Below the pieces are notes generated by a model. The model was not told the origin of the DNA. It saw nothing but the letters and a program-made list of their open reading frames with translations, and searched no databases. Positions 25,337 through 33,800 of a DNA stretch of 64,000 bases are shown here, piece by piece (the stretch's first letter is position 1; the number at the start of each line of letters is the position of its first letter). The position numbers were made by a program, and so were the translations under genes. The DNA comes from Bradyrhizobium liaoningense (GTDB lineage: Bacteria; Pseudomonadota; Alphaproteobacteria; Rhizobiales; Xanthobacteraceae), in contig NZ_JAFCJT010000020.1 in NCBI RefSeq assembly GCF_018130785.1, positions 1 through 64,000 of the forward strand. The letters are read 5' to 3'.

Positions 25337-26689
25337 ATGTCCGGCAATTCTTCGGCTCTACCGAGCTCGGACTGGCGCATCGTCGATCCGGTGGCCTTGC
25401 CCCGGCATCACCAGCAGGAGGGCAGTGCATTCTTCAGTCTCGAGGCAATCGCGCTCTTGCTTTATTTCTACCGCGACGCGCTCGCAGGCGCGCTGCGCTA
25501 TTATCTGGCCGTTCTCAAGATCAGCCCGTTGTGGTTCCTGCCCGACATTTTCGCGCTGGTCTGCATTTTTGCCTTCGTGCAGCGCTACGTCCTGATGGGA
25601 CGTAACCTCGTCGCGATCCTCACGCTGTTCTACATCTGCTTTGCGCTTTACCTCGGATACGTGTTCCTCGGCTATTTCAGCGGCATGATGTCGTCGTTCA
25701 AGATGATCGCGCCGGTGTTCGTCGGCTTCTGCTTCTGCGGGCGCAATTTCGGCGACTACGATCGCCTGCTGCGGTGGCTTCACCCGATCTTCTACCTGAC
25801 GATCGTCGGGATCATATTGTCGTCCCGCATGCAGTTGCCCTGGGTGGGATATGCCTACGAGACTTTCGGCACGACGCGGCAGGCGACGCGGCTGTGGTGG
25901 TCGGCGTCCGAGACGCGCCTGGCGGGGCTGGCCGCCGACAGCACGATGGCCGCATTCTTCGTGTTCATATCGTTCACGATCAGCTCGGTGCGCCGGAGCC
26001 TGCTGTGGTGCCTGTTCTGGGCCCCGATCGGTCTCTACGCCATCAAATTGACCACGAACAAGACGTCGCTCGGCGTGATGGTGATCTACATCGCTTGCCT
26101 GATCATCGTTCGCCTCGTTCCCGAGCGTGAGAAGTTTCCCATGCTCCGACGCATGGCGCTGCTTTCGTTCCTGTCGATCCTCGTGCCTGCGGTGCTGATC
26201 GCGCTGTTCTCCGGCAACGGGCTTGTCAGCATGTCGCGCGGTCTGTTCAGCCTGCAGGACCGCGTCAACAACAGCTGGCAGTTGCCGTTCGTCTACATGG
26301 CCGATCTCATGCCGGTCGGCTTCTTCGTCGGCTGCGGCCTCGGTTGCTTCAACTATCCGCAGCTGCTGTTCTCGAACAAGCTCAGCTATTACGTTCCGGT
26401 GGATAATTTCTACCTCGGCACCTACCTGATGTTCGGGCCGATCTTCGTGTTGTTCATGGTCATGGTCATCCTCGCGGTCGCAAGGACCAGGGACATCTAC
26501 AAGCTGTCTTTCGCGGTGGCCATGAATCTCTTCACCATCACAGTGCTGGCCTATGGTCCGGCAAGCGGCTTGATCATGCTCGGCGTCGCCTTCAGCGAGG
26601 TCTTCGCCCGAGAGAGACGTGACGAGTCCGTCGCGGACGCGGCGCCGCTCGCGCCTGACGTCGACGACCTGGTTTCGCGGCCGGCATGA
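25337..26689 (+). CDS. Multi-pass membrane protein, polysaccharide polymerase-like (Wzy candidate 2)
   Basis: A 450-residue hydrophobic protein of about eleven helices between an acyltransferase and another acyltransferase of the same operon. Segments such as GLAADSTMAAFFVFISF and the loop SWQLPFVYMADLMPVGFFVG resemble the general layout of Wzy/WaaL-like proteins, including a large loop before the last helices. No strict signature is visible, so the polymerase assignment rests on topology and place. ATG 25337 is chosen; GTG 25328 overlaps the previous stop. The C-terminus is acidic and cytosolic. Confidence 0.65.
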   Translation: MSGNSSALPSSDWRIVDPVALPRHHQQEGSAFFSLEAIALLLYFYRDALAGALRYYLAVLKISPLWFLPDIFALVCIFAFVQRYVLMGRNLVAILTLFYICFALYLGYVFLGYFSGMMSSFKMIAPVFVGFCFCGRNFGDYDRLLRWLHPIFYLTIVGIILSSRMQLPWVGYAYETFGTTRQATRLWWSASETRLAGLAADSTMAAFFVFISFTISSVRRSLLWCLFWAPIGLYAIKLTTNKTSLGVMVIYIACLIIVRLVPEREKFPMLRRMALLSFLSILVPAVLIALFSGNGLVSMSRGLFSLQDRVNNSWQLPFVYMADLMPVGFFVGCGLGCFNYPQLLFSNKLSYYVPVDNFYLGTYLMFGPIFVLFMVMVILAVARTRDIYKLSFAVAMNLFTITVLAYGPASGLIMLGVAFSEVFARERRDESVADAAPLAPDVDDLVSRPA

Positions 26690-26777
26690 TCGCGATGTTG
26701 CTGCATGCAATGAGCTGCAATGCGCAGCACGGGCTCTGGTCCGCAACTTTCCTTCATCTTGATATCGGATCGCGGCG

Positions 26778-27830
26778 GTGAGCGCAGACAGCAAGAATTT
26801 CGTGGAGGCGATCCAGGGGCTGCGCGGCGTCGCAGCGCTCACCGTGTTGATCGTGCATCTCCAGGACATGCCGCTTCTGGCGGGCTTCCTGCCTCCGATC
26901 TGGCCGTGGCTGGAATCGACGGTCAACTTGGGCGGGCACGGGGTCGAGCTGTTCTTCATGATCAGCGGCTTCCTGATTCCGGCGAGCCTGATGCGTCACC
27001 GCAGCGTCGGGAAGTTCTTTCTCGATCGCGCTCTGCGAATCCTTCCCGTGTTCGTGATCCTGCACCTGATCCTGTTCACGGCAGGCCCGCTAGTTGGCTA
27101 CAAGTTCTTCAAGGGGATTGATCTGCCGACCTATCTCAAGCTGTTCTTCGTCAATCTCGCATTCCTGCCGGACGCCCTGGGATTGCCGATCGGCCAGCAG
27201 AATGCGTGGACCCTGAGCTACGAATGGGCGTTCTACATTCTGTTCGCCGTGATCTTCGTGATGTTGGTGCGACGGAGGAACTGGCTGCTGGCGGCGCCGT
27301 TCATCCTGCTCGGTCTCGCGGGCATTGCCTTTCGGCCGATCGCCGCGTTCTTTCTGGTCGGGCTGTTGTTCAGCCTGATCGATTTGCGGATCCGCGTCGT
27401 CGGCTGGCCCGGATTGCTGGCGGGAGTGCTTTGCGGGATCGCGATGTACGTGTCGATCGAATATGTGCATCCGCTGGTCGGGCTGCTGCCGGGCGCGGTG
27501 CTGTTTGGAATGGTCCTTGCTCCGGACTCCGGTATTGCCGTCGCTTTGAGCGGCAAATTCCTGCAGTTCCTTGGAAAGATCAGCTATAGCCTCTATTTGG
27601 TCCATCCTTTCGCGCTATTTCCGTTGCAGGTCATCGGAATGAAGCTGGCCGCGCATGGCGTCAACCTCTGGCTCCTCTGGGTCGGGTTTGCGGGCCTTGG
27701 CCTGATTGCCGCACTGATCGCGGGAACCGTCAGTTACGAGCTGATCGAAGTGAGACTCCGCCGTTTGCTCGATCCGGCGCTGCGGGGCCTGTTGTTCGGA
27801 GTTCGCCGTGAAGCTCGCTATGTCGCCTGA
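26778..27830 (+). CDS. Acyltransferase 3 family membrane protein
   Basis: A 350-residue O-acyltransferase: FVEAIQGLRGVAALTVLIVH at the start, FFMISGFLIPASL, and the end GKISYSLYLVHPFALFPL. About ten membrane helices. The start is GTG 26778. It is the second such enzyme in this operon and the third in the EPS locus, which suggests different positions or acyl groups on the polymer. The flippase gene follows after 48 bases. Confidence 0.85.
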   Translation: MSADSKNFVEAIQGLRGVAALTVLIVHLQDMPLLAGFLPPIWPWLESTVNLGGHGVELFFMISGFLIPASLMRHRSVGKFFLDRALRILPVFVILHLILFTAGPLVGYKFFKGIDLPTYLKLFFVNLAFLPDALGLPIGQQNAWTLSYEWAFYILFAVIFVMLVRRRNWLLAAPFILLGLAGIAFRPIAAFFLVGLLFSLIDLRIRVVGWPGLLAGVLCGIAMYVSIEYVHPLVGLLPGAVLFGMVLAPDSGIAVALSGKFLQFLGKISYSLYLVHPFALFPLQVIGMKLAAHGVNLWLLWVGFAGLGLIAALIAGTVSYELIEVRLRRLLDPALRGLLFGVRREARYVA

Positions 27831-27878
27831 GCCCATCCCTTCGCAATCGTTTCAGCCGGATCACGTACGAGAGACGTC

Positions 27879-29333
27879 ATGATCATCAAGAATCTGCTCT
27901 CGATGTCGAGCGTGAACGTGGTGAAGTCGGCCGTTCAGTTCCTCATCACGCTGCTGATCACCTATTTCGTGACGCCCACGGAATTCGGGCTCGTGGCGTT
28001 TTCGCTGCCGTTCATCGCCTTCATCTCCATGCTGACCGATCTCGGGCTGTCGAGCGCGATGATCCAGCGGACGTCGCTCACCCGCGAGGAAGCCGGCGCG
28101 GCGACGACTCTGATGGTCGCGATCGGGATTGGTTGTGCCCTGGTGCTGGCCGCCGCCTCGAAACCGCTGGGGGCTGCCGTCGACATGCAGGGGCTCCCGG
28201 CCGTGCTGGCTGCTCTCTCCGGTTCGGTCGTCTTGTCCATTTCTGCGATGGGGCCGCGCGCGGTCCTGGAGCGTTCCCTGCAATATCGGACCATCGCCCT
28301 GATCGAAGCCGGCGCGGCTCTGGCTTCCGCGACGGTGGGCGTGGCCGGAGCCCTGCTCGGATGGGGGATCTGGGCGCTGATCGCATACTATGTCCTGATG
28401 CAGGTGGTGCGCGCCGTCGCCTTCTATGTGAACACCAGGCGCCACATCCATCTGTGCTTCAAATGGCGCGGCGTCGCCCTGATGCTGTCGTTCGGCGGCT
28501 GGGTGCTGGCCTCAAACGTCCTCAACTTCACTGCGAGAAACGTCGGCAATCTCATGATCGGAGCCAAGCTGGGCGCGGCGGCGGTCGGCCTGTTCGGTCT
28601 CGCCTTCCAGTTCATGACGCTTCCGCTGATGATCCTGTCATGGCCGGGCGGCGGAGTTCTGATGGCCACCCTGAGCCGGATGAACGGCGAGCGGGAGCAG
28701 GAACGGCGCAGGGCGGCGATCTGCGCGGTGCTCGGCATGACCGCGATGATCACATTTCCGGCGATGATCTATCTGACATTCGGGTTGAAATATCCCGTTG
28801 CGACGTTCCTCTCGCCGCATTGGCAGGAGGTCCTGCCGCTGATAGCCATCCTCGCGCCCGCAGGCGCGGCACAGTCGATTGCGGCCTATGCCGGGCCGAT
28901 CCTGCTGGCTCACGACAAGGCCCGGCTCCAGTTCTGGGTGAGCACCGCCAACAGTGCCAGCATGATCCTCGCCTTTGTCGTCGCGTTGCCGTTCGGGCTC
29001 ACGGCCGTGGCCGTCGTGTACCTGATGGTATCGATCCTGGTTTGCGCCCTCATGTTGATGATTGGTGCCCGCAACTGCGCGATCCCCTATGCATCGTTGT
29101 TCGGCGCCCTGATGCCGGCCACCGTCGCCACCGCGCTCGGCGCATTGTGCGCGCTCGTCGCCACGAAGGGAGACGTCGCAAACCTGTCACATTGGCTGAT
29201 GGCGACGGCCGTCTACGGGCTGATCGTGCTCGGCAGCTACGTGATATTCAGGCGTCGTATCTGGAACAGCATGCAGTCGCTGCTCGGCGGGTCGGTTCCG
29301 TCGATACCGGCGAATGTTTCCTCGGCAGGTTAG
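27879..29333 (+). CDS. Polysaccharide flippase, MATE/MVF-type (Wzx candidate 1)
   Basis: A 484-residue protein with about fourteen helices of the lipopolysaccharide biosynthesis flippase type. The N-terminal pattern VVKSAVQFLITLLITYFVTP and PTEFGLVAFSLPFI is typical, as is the GWVLASNVLNFTARNVGNL segment. Wzx proteins move lipid-linked repeat units to the periplasmic face. It is in the operon that also encodes acyltransferases, a polymerase-like protein and two tailoring enzymes. A second flippase candidate lies at 37405. Confidence 0.9.
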   Translation: MIIKNLLSMSSVNVVKSAVQFLITLLITYFVTPTEFGLVAFSLPFIAFISMLTDLGLSSAMIQRTSLTREEAGAATTLMVAIGIGCALVLAAASKPLGAAVDMQGLPAVLAALSGSVVLSISAMGPRAVLERSLQYRTIALIEAGAALASATVGVAGALLGWGIWALIAYYVLMQVVRAVAFYVNTRRHIHLCFKWRGVALMLSFGGWVLASNVLNFTARNVGNLMIGAKLGAAAVGLFGLAFQFMTLPLMILSWPGGGVLMATLSRMNGEREQERRRAAICAVLGMTAMITFPAMIYLTFGLKYPVATFLSPHWQEVLPLIAILAPAGAAQSIAAYAGPILLAHDKARLQFWVSTANSASMILAFVVALPFGLTAVAVVYLMVSILVCALMLMIGARNCAIPYASLFGALMPATVATALGALCALVATKGDVANLSHWLMATAVYGLIVLGSYVIFRRRIWNSMQSLLGGSVPSIPANVSSAG

Positions 29334-29346
29334 TAGAGATCGTTTG

Positions 29347-29916
29347 ATGTCATCAGTTGAGGAAATGAGCAGCAAGTCCCAAGCGGGAATTCCGTGGCGC
29401 GAGGACCTGATGGCAAACACCGGCAGGTCCGGTGTCGGAGCCGCTTTCGTCGCCTTGCTGACGAGCCCGGGCTTTGCCGTGATCACGACCTGGCGCATCG
29501 CCAAGATGCTGCGATTCCAGACACGCTGGGGACATCAGATCACCTGGCTGCTCGTGCGGGCGCTGATGCGGCGCGGCTGCTACATCTCGGTTCTCGCGGA
29601 GATCGGTCCAGGGCTGATCTTGCCGCATCCGACCGGCGTCGTGATCGGCGAGGGGGCGCGGATCGGTCGTTCCGTGATGCTGTATCACAACGTCACGCTC
29701 GGCCGCCGTGCCTGGGATGAACCGGGTTGCCCGACCATCGGCGACGGTGCCGTCATCTACACCGGTGCCGTGCTCGTTGGCCCGATTTCGATTGGTGCAG
29801 GAGCAAACATTGCCGCCAACGCGGTCGTGACGCGTGACGTCCCGCCGCATTCCGTCGCCGCGGGAGCACCAGCGCGGGTCGTGCGCTCGGAAGCACCAGG
29901 TCGCCTGCGCGCCTGA
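29347..29916 (+). CDS. Serine acetyltransferase-like hexapeptide-repeat acetyltransferase
   Basis: A 189-residue left-handed beta-helix enzyme. Hexapeptide turns are evident: ILPHPTGVVIGEGARIGRSV, MLYHNVTLG, GAVIYTGAVLVGPISIG, GAGANIAANAVVTRDV, and SVAAGAPARVV at the end. The His in LYHNV is the usual catalytic position. In an EPS operon such enzymes acetylate sugars rather than serine, and the cys genes are absent. ATG 29347 lies 13 bases past the flippase stop. Confidence 0.8.
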   Translation: MSSVEEMSSKSQAGIPWREDLMANTGRSGVGAAFVALLTSPGFAVITTWRIAKMLRFQTRWGHQITWLLVRALMRRGCYISVLAEIGPGLILPHPTGVVIGEGARIGRSVMLYHNVTLGRRAWDEPGCPTIGDGAVIYTGAVLVGPISIGAGANIAANAVVTRDVPPHSVAAGAPARVVRSEAPGRLRA

Positions 29917-29980
29917 CGGAACGCGAACCGACGGCGCGGGTTCCCGTTGATCCGTTTATTCCGCGGGCGCAACCCGGTCA

Positions 29981-29993
29981 CAATTCTGATTGC
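29981..29993. promoter_or_regulatory. 13-base core shared with the EPS transferase leader
   Basis: CAATTCTGATTGC occurs here, 51 bases upstream of the methyltransferase ATG, and again inside the palindrome at 13058-13075. Here the outer palindrome arms are not kept. It may be coincidence or a shared weak operator. Confidence 0.25.
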
Positions 29994-30044
29994 TTGCCAT
30001 GTAAAGTTGTGTCTGGAAACGTATCAGACACAGGAAGCAAGCCA

Positions 30045-30782
30045 ATGTCGTCGATCATCACGGATTTTTCGCAGGTCTATCCCTATCTCGACGGCTCGAA
30101 GTTCAAAGACACCATCGTCGTGCAGTATCGGGGCGACGGCGACGTCAGATACAGATGTGACGTCCTCGTGGACCTCTGTCGGGGCAAGCGAGTCCTGCAT
30201 GTCGGATGCTGTGACCATCTGCCGCTCATCAAACGAAAGATCGACAACCGGGATTGGCTGCACGGCCTGATCACCGAATGTTCCGAATACACCATCGGCG
30301 TCGACATCGATGCGGGTGCGGTGCGGGAGGCGTCGCGGATTTCCGGGCTCGACAACATGGTCGCGGGCGACGTGACGTCCGGCCAGAAGATCGAGGCAAT
30401 ATCCGGCCGGAAGTTCGACATCGCCGTGTTTGGCGAAGTCGTCGAGCACATTCCGAATCCGGTCTCGTTCCTGTCGCGCTTCAGGGAGAATTACGGCGAC
30501 GTCGTCGATCAGATCGTGATCACCGTTCCGAATGCCTTCAGGGGTGGCAACATCAAGGGCATCCTGAAGAACGTCGAGACGATCAACAGCGATCACCGGT
30601 TCTTCTTCACGCCTTATACGATCGCCAAGGTCGCAATCGACGCCGGCTATGCGCCAGTCGAGGTGAAGATGGCCACCTTCATGCGCGCCGGAACGCTGAA
30701 GTCGATGCTGCTGCGGCGGCTGCCGCTGCTGGCCGAGGATATCATCTTCGTCGGTGCGGCCACACCGGCGCGGCCGCACTGA
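30045..30782 (+). CDS. Class I SAM-dependent methyltransferase
   Basis: A 245-residue cytosolic enzyme. SAM-binding motif I reads RVLHVGCCDH, the acidic strand 2 is TIGVDIDAGAVRE, and motif IV is FDIAVFGEVVEHIPNPVSFL. Substrate is probably a sugar carbon or carboxyl of the EPS unit; a methyl ester or O-methyl group cannot be separated by sequence. AGGAAG is 8 bases before the ATG. It ends the + strand operon; a bidirectional terminator follows. Confidence 0.85.
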   Translation: MSSIITDFSQVYPYLDGSKFKDTIVVQYRGDGDVRYRCDVLVDLCRGKRVLHVGCCDHLPLIKRKIDNRDWLHGLITECSEYTIGVDIDAGAVREASRISGLDNMVAGDVTSGQKIEAISGRKFDIAVFGEVVEHIPNPVSFLSRFRENYGDVVDQIVITVPNAFRGGNIKGILKNVETINSDHRFFFTPYTIAKVAIDAGYAPVEVKMATFMRAGTLKSMLLRRLPLLAEDIIFVGAATPARPH

Positions 30783-30805
30783 GCTGCTTCTCCCGTCGTC
30801 CTGTT

Positions 30806-30832
30806 CAGCTGGCAGGGGGAACCTGCCAGCTG
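30806..30832. terminator. Bidirectional terminator hairpin
   Basis: Perfect eleven-base arms CAGCTGGCAGG (30806-30816) and CCTGCCAGCTG (30822-30832) with a GGGAA loop. It lies between the ends of the convergent methyltransferase and giant repeat-protein genes and can serve both. Confidence 0.75.
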
Positions 30833-30840
30833 GTTCGGCA

Positions 30841-33800
30841 TCAGACGAACAGGAAGTTGCCGTGATCCAGGGTGGTCGAATTCACATTCTTCAACAGGAT
30901 GGAATCTGCCGAAGTGAGCTGGATCAGCGTGTCGGAGCCTGACTGCGAAATCTGCAGGTGGCTGTAGTCCGCCACCAGTGATTTCAGGATTTCGATCGTG
31001 TCGTGGTTGGATGCGGTTCCGGCGTGGAAGCTCTTGATCTGGTCGTTGCCGCCGTCGAACATGACGGTGGTCGCGCCCGGTGCCGCGGAGAAGATGTCGT
31101 TTCCGCTTCCGCCGGCCAGTGTCAGTCCCGCAGTCACCGCCGTGACGGCGTGGGTGCCGTCGGTGTTGAGGACGTCGATCGAGAGCAGCGAGCCGCTGCT
31201 ATTGTAGCTGTCGTGCTCGACGGCGCCCGGCAGGCCGGAGACCTTGAACTTGAAGACGTCAGATGTTCCATCGGCGTTGTTGATGGTTTCGGTCGTCTTG
31301 ACCCCGGTGCTGTCGTAGACGTCGCTGACCTTGCTGCCGTCCGACTTGACGACTTGCGTGTAGTCGAGCGTGCCGTCCGCGTGCGAACGGGTGATCGAGG
31401 TCATGTTGCCCGCAGCGTCGATGTGCTGCTGCTCCGTGACGTAGCTCTTGCCGGTGATGTTGTAGATCGTGTTGTCGTGCGAGCCGTCGGCGTTATTGGC
31501 GTAGACCGCGGTCTTGACGCCCGACGTGAACACGGTGGTCGAGTTGGAGCCGTCCTTGTTCAGCACGTAGTCGCTGGTGAGGCTCCCGCTGCTGTCGAAC
31601 AGCTTCGTCTCCTTGGTGCCGTCGGCATTGACGACGTAGATCGACGCGTTCAAGCCGTTCGCGTAGTTCGTCGTCGTCACATCGCCGCCGGCGGTCTTGA
31701 CGACATGCTGGGTGACGTCACCGGACGAATTGTAGTTGTCCGTCGTGGTCGATCCGTCGGTGCCGTTGTGCACCTCGCTCGTCTTGTGACCGGTGCTGTC
31801 GTAGAGGTCGGTGACCTTACTGCCGTCGCTGTTGATCACCTGCTTGTAGGCAAGCGTGTCGTCGGCATGAAGTCGGGTCAGGGTCGTCAGCGTGCCGGCC
31901 GCGGTGAGGTGCTGGATCTCGGTCGTATAGCTCTGGCCCGTGATGTTGTAGAAGGAGTTGTCATGGCTGCCGTCGGCATTGGTGACATAGAGCTTCGTCT
32001 TGACGCCGGCCGAATAGACCGTGTTCGAGGACGAACCGTCCTTGTTCTGGACCAGATCGCTGGCGAGCTTGCCACTGGAATCGTACAGCTTGCTATCTTT
32101 CGACCCGTCGGCGTTGACCACGTAGACCGACGCCAGCAGCGTGCCATTGTAGTTCGTCGTGGTGGTGCCGGAGCTCGTCTTGACGATCTCCTGCTTCAGT
32201 ACTCCGGATGATGGATCGTAGGTGTCGGTCGTCGTGCTCGACGACGTGACGGAGACGACCGAGGTCTTGTGACCGGTGGAGTCGTACTGGGTCGTGACCT
32301 TGCTGCCGTCGCTGTTCAGCACCTGGCTGTAGGCCATCGAGCCGTCGGCATGGGTGCGGCTGACCAGCAGCAGCTTCCCGCTGGGGTCGATGTGGTCGTG
32401 CTCGGTCGTGTAGGACTGACCGGTGATGTTGTAGTAGTAGTTGTCGTGGCTGCCGTCAGCGTTGGTGCCATAGACCTTGGTCTTGACGCCGGCCGTGTAC
32501 AGCGTGTTCGAGGACGAGCCGTCCTTGTTCTGAGCGAGGTCGCTCGCGATGACGCCGTTGGAGTCGTAGAGTTTCGAGTCCTTCGAGCCGTCGGCGTTCA
32601 CCACGTAGACCGACACCAGCAGCGCGCCGTTGTAGTTGGTCGTCGTCACGTTGCCGGAGGTCGTCTGGACGACCGTCTGCTTGAGTACGCCGGCGGTGGT
32701 GTAGAAATCGGTCGTGGTAGCCGTCGACGTCGCGGTGACGACCGAGGTCTTGTGACCCGTGGAGTCGTACTGGGTCGTGACCTTGCTGCCGTCGCTGTTG
32801 AACACCTGGCTGTAGGCCATGGTGCCGTCGGCGTGGGTTCGGCTCACGGACAGCAGCTTGCCGCTTGCATCGAGATGATCGTGCTCGCTGGTGTAGGACT
32901 GGCCGGTGATGTTGAAATAATAGTTGTCGCGGCTGCCGTCGGCGTTGGTGACATAGGTCTTGGTCTTGACGCCCGCCGTATAGACCGTGTTCGACGACGA
33001 GCCGTCGGCGTTCTGGAGCAGGTCGCTCGCGATGATGCCCTTGGCGTCGTACAGCTTCGACTCCTTGGACCCGTCGGCATTGACCACGTAGACGGACACC
33101 AGCAGCGAACCATTGTAATTCGTCGTGGTCACGTTGCCGGAGGTCGTCTGAACGACCGTCTGCTTGAGCGCGCCGGCCGTGGTGTAGAAGTCGGTCGTGG
33201 TCGCCGTCGACGTGACGGTGATCACCGAGGTCTTGTGGCCCGTGGCGTCGTACTGGGTCGTGACCTTGCTGCCGTCGCTGTTGAAGACCTGGCTGTAGGC
33301 CATGGAGCCGTCGGCATGTGTGCGGACGACGGACAGCAGCTTTCCGCCCGCATCGAGCTGGTCGTGCTCGGTCGTGTAGGACTGGCCGGTGATGTTGTAA
33401 TAGTAGTTGTCATGCGTGCGGTCGGCATTGGTGACATACATCTTGGTCTTGACGCCGGCCGAGTAGAGCGTGTTCGAGGACGATCCGTCCTTGTTCTGGA
33501 CGAGGTCCGCGATCAAAGTGCCGCTCGCGTCGTAGGTCTTGGTGTCCTTGTCGCCGATCGACGAGACCGTGACGTCGCGCACCATTTTGCCGTCGGTGTA
33601 GGCGATGTTCTCCGACGAGCCGTCGGTATTGAGCGTGACCTTGCTGGTGATGACGCCGTCCGTGAAGTTGGACGTGCTGGTCGATACAAGCCTTGCTGAG
33701 GAGTCGTAGACCCTGGTCACGCTCCAGGTATCGGTCGAATTGGTGACGGAGAACTGGTAGCCGCCCTGGATTGCCCCCAGTGCGTTGGTGTAGTGCGAGA

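Noticed and set aside
24144..25430. Open frame of 428 codons opposite the acyltransferase gene
   Set aside because: Same reason: hydrophilic mirror of a membrane protein.
25358..26959. Open frame of 533 codons on the minus strand opposite the polymerase-like gene
   Set aside because: Almost entirely charged and His/Arg/Gln-rich; the + strand product is a coherent membrane protein in an operon.
31003..33699. Open frames of 402 and 476 codons on the + strand across the repeats
   Set aside because: Their repetition mirrors the 483-base repeats of the giant gene; composition is Val/Arg/Gly/Asp-rich and not protein-like.
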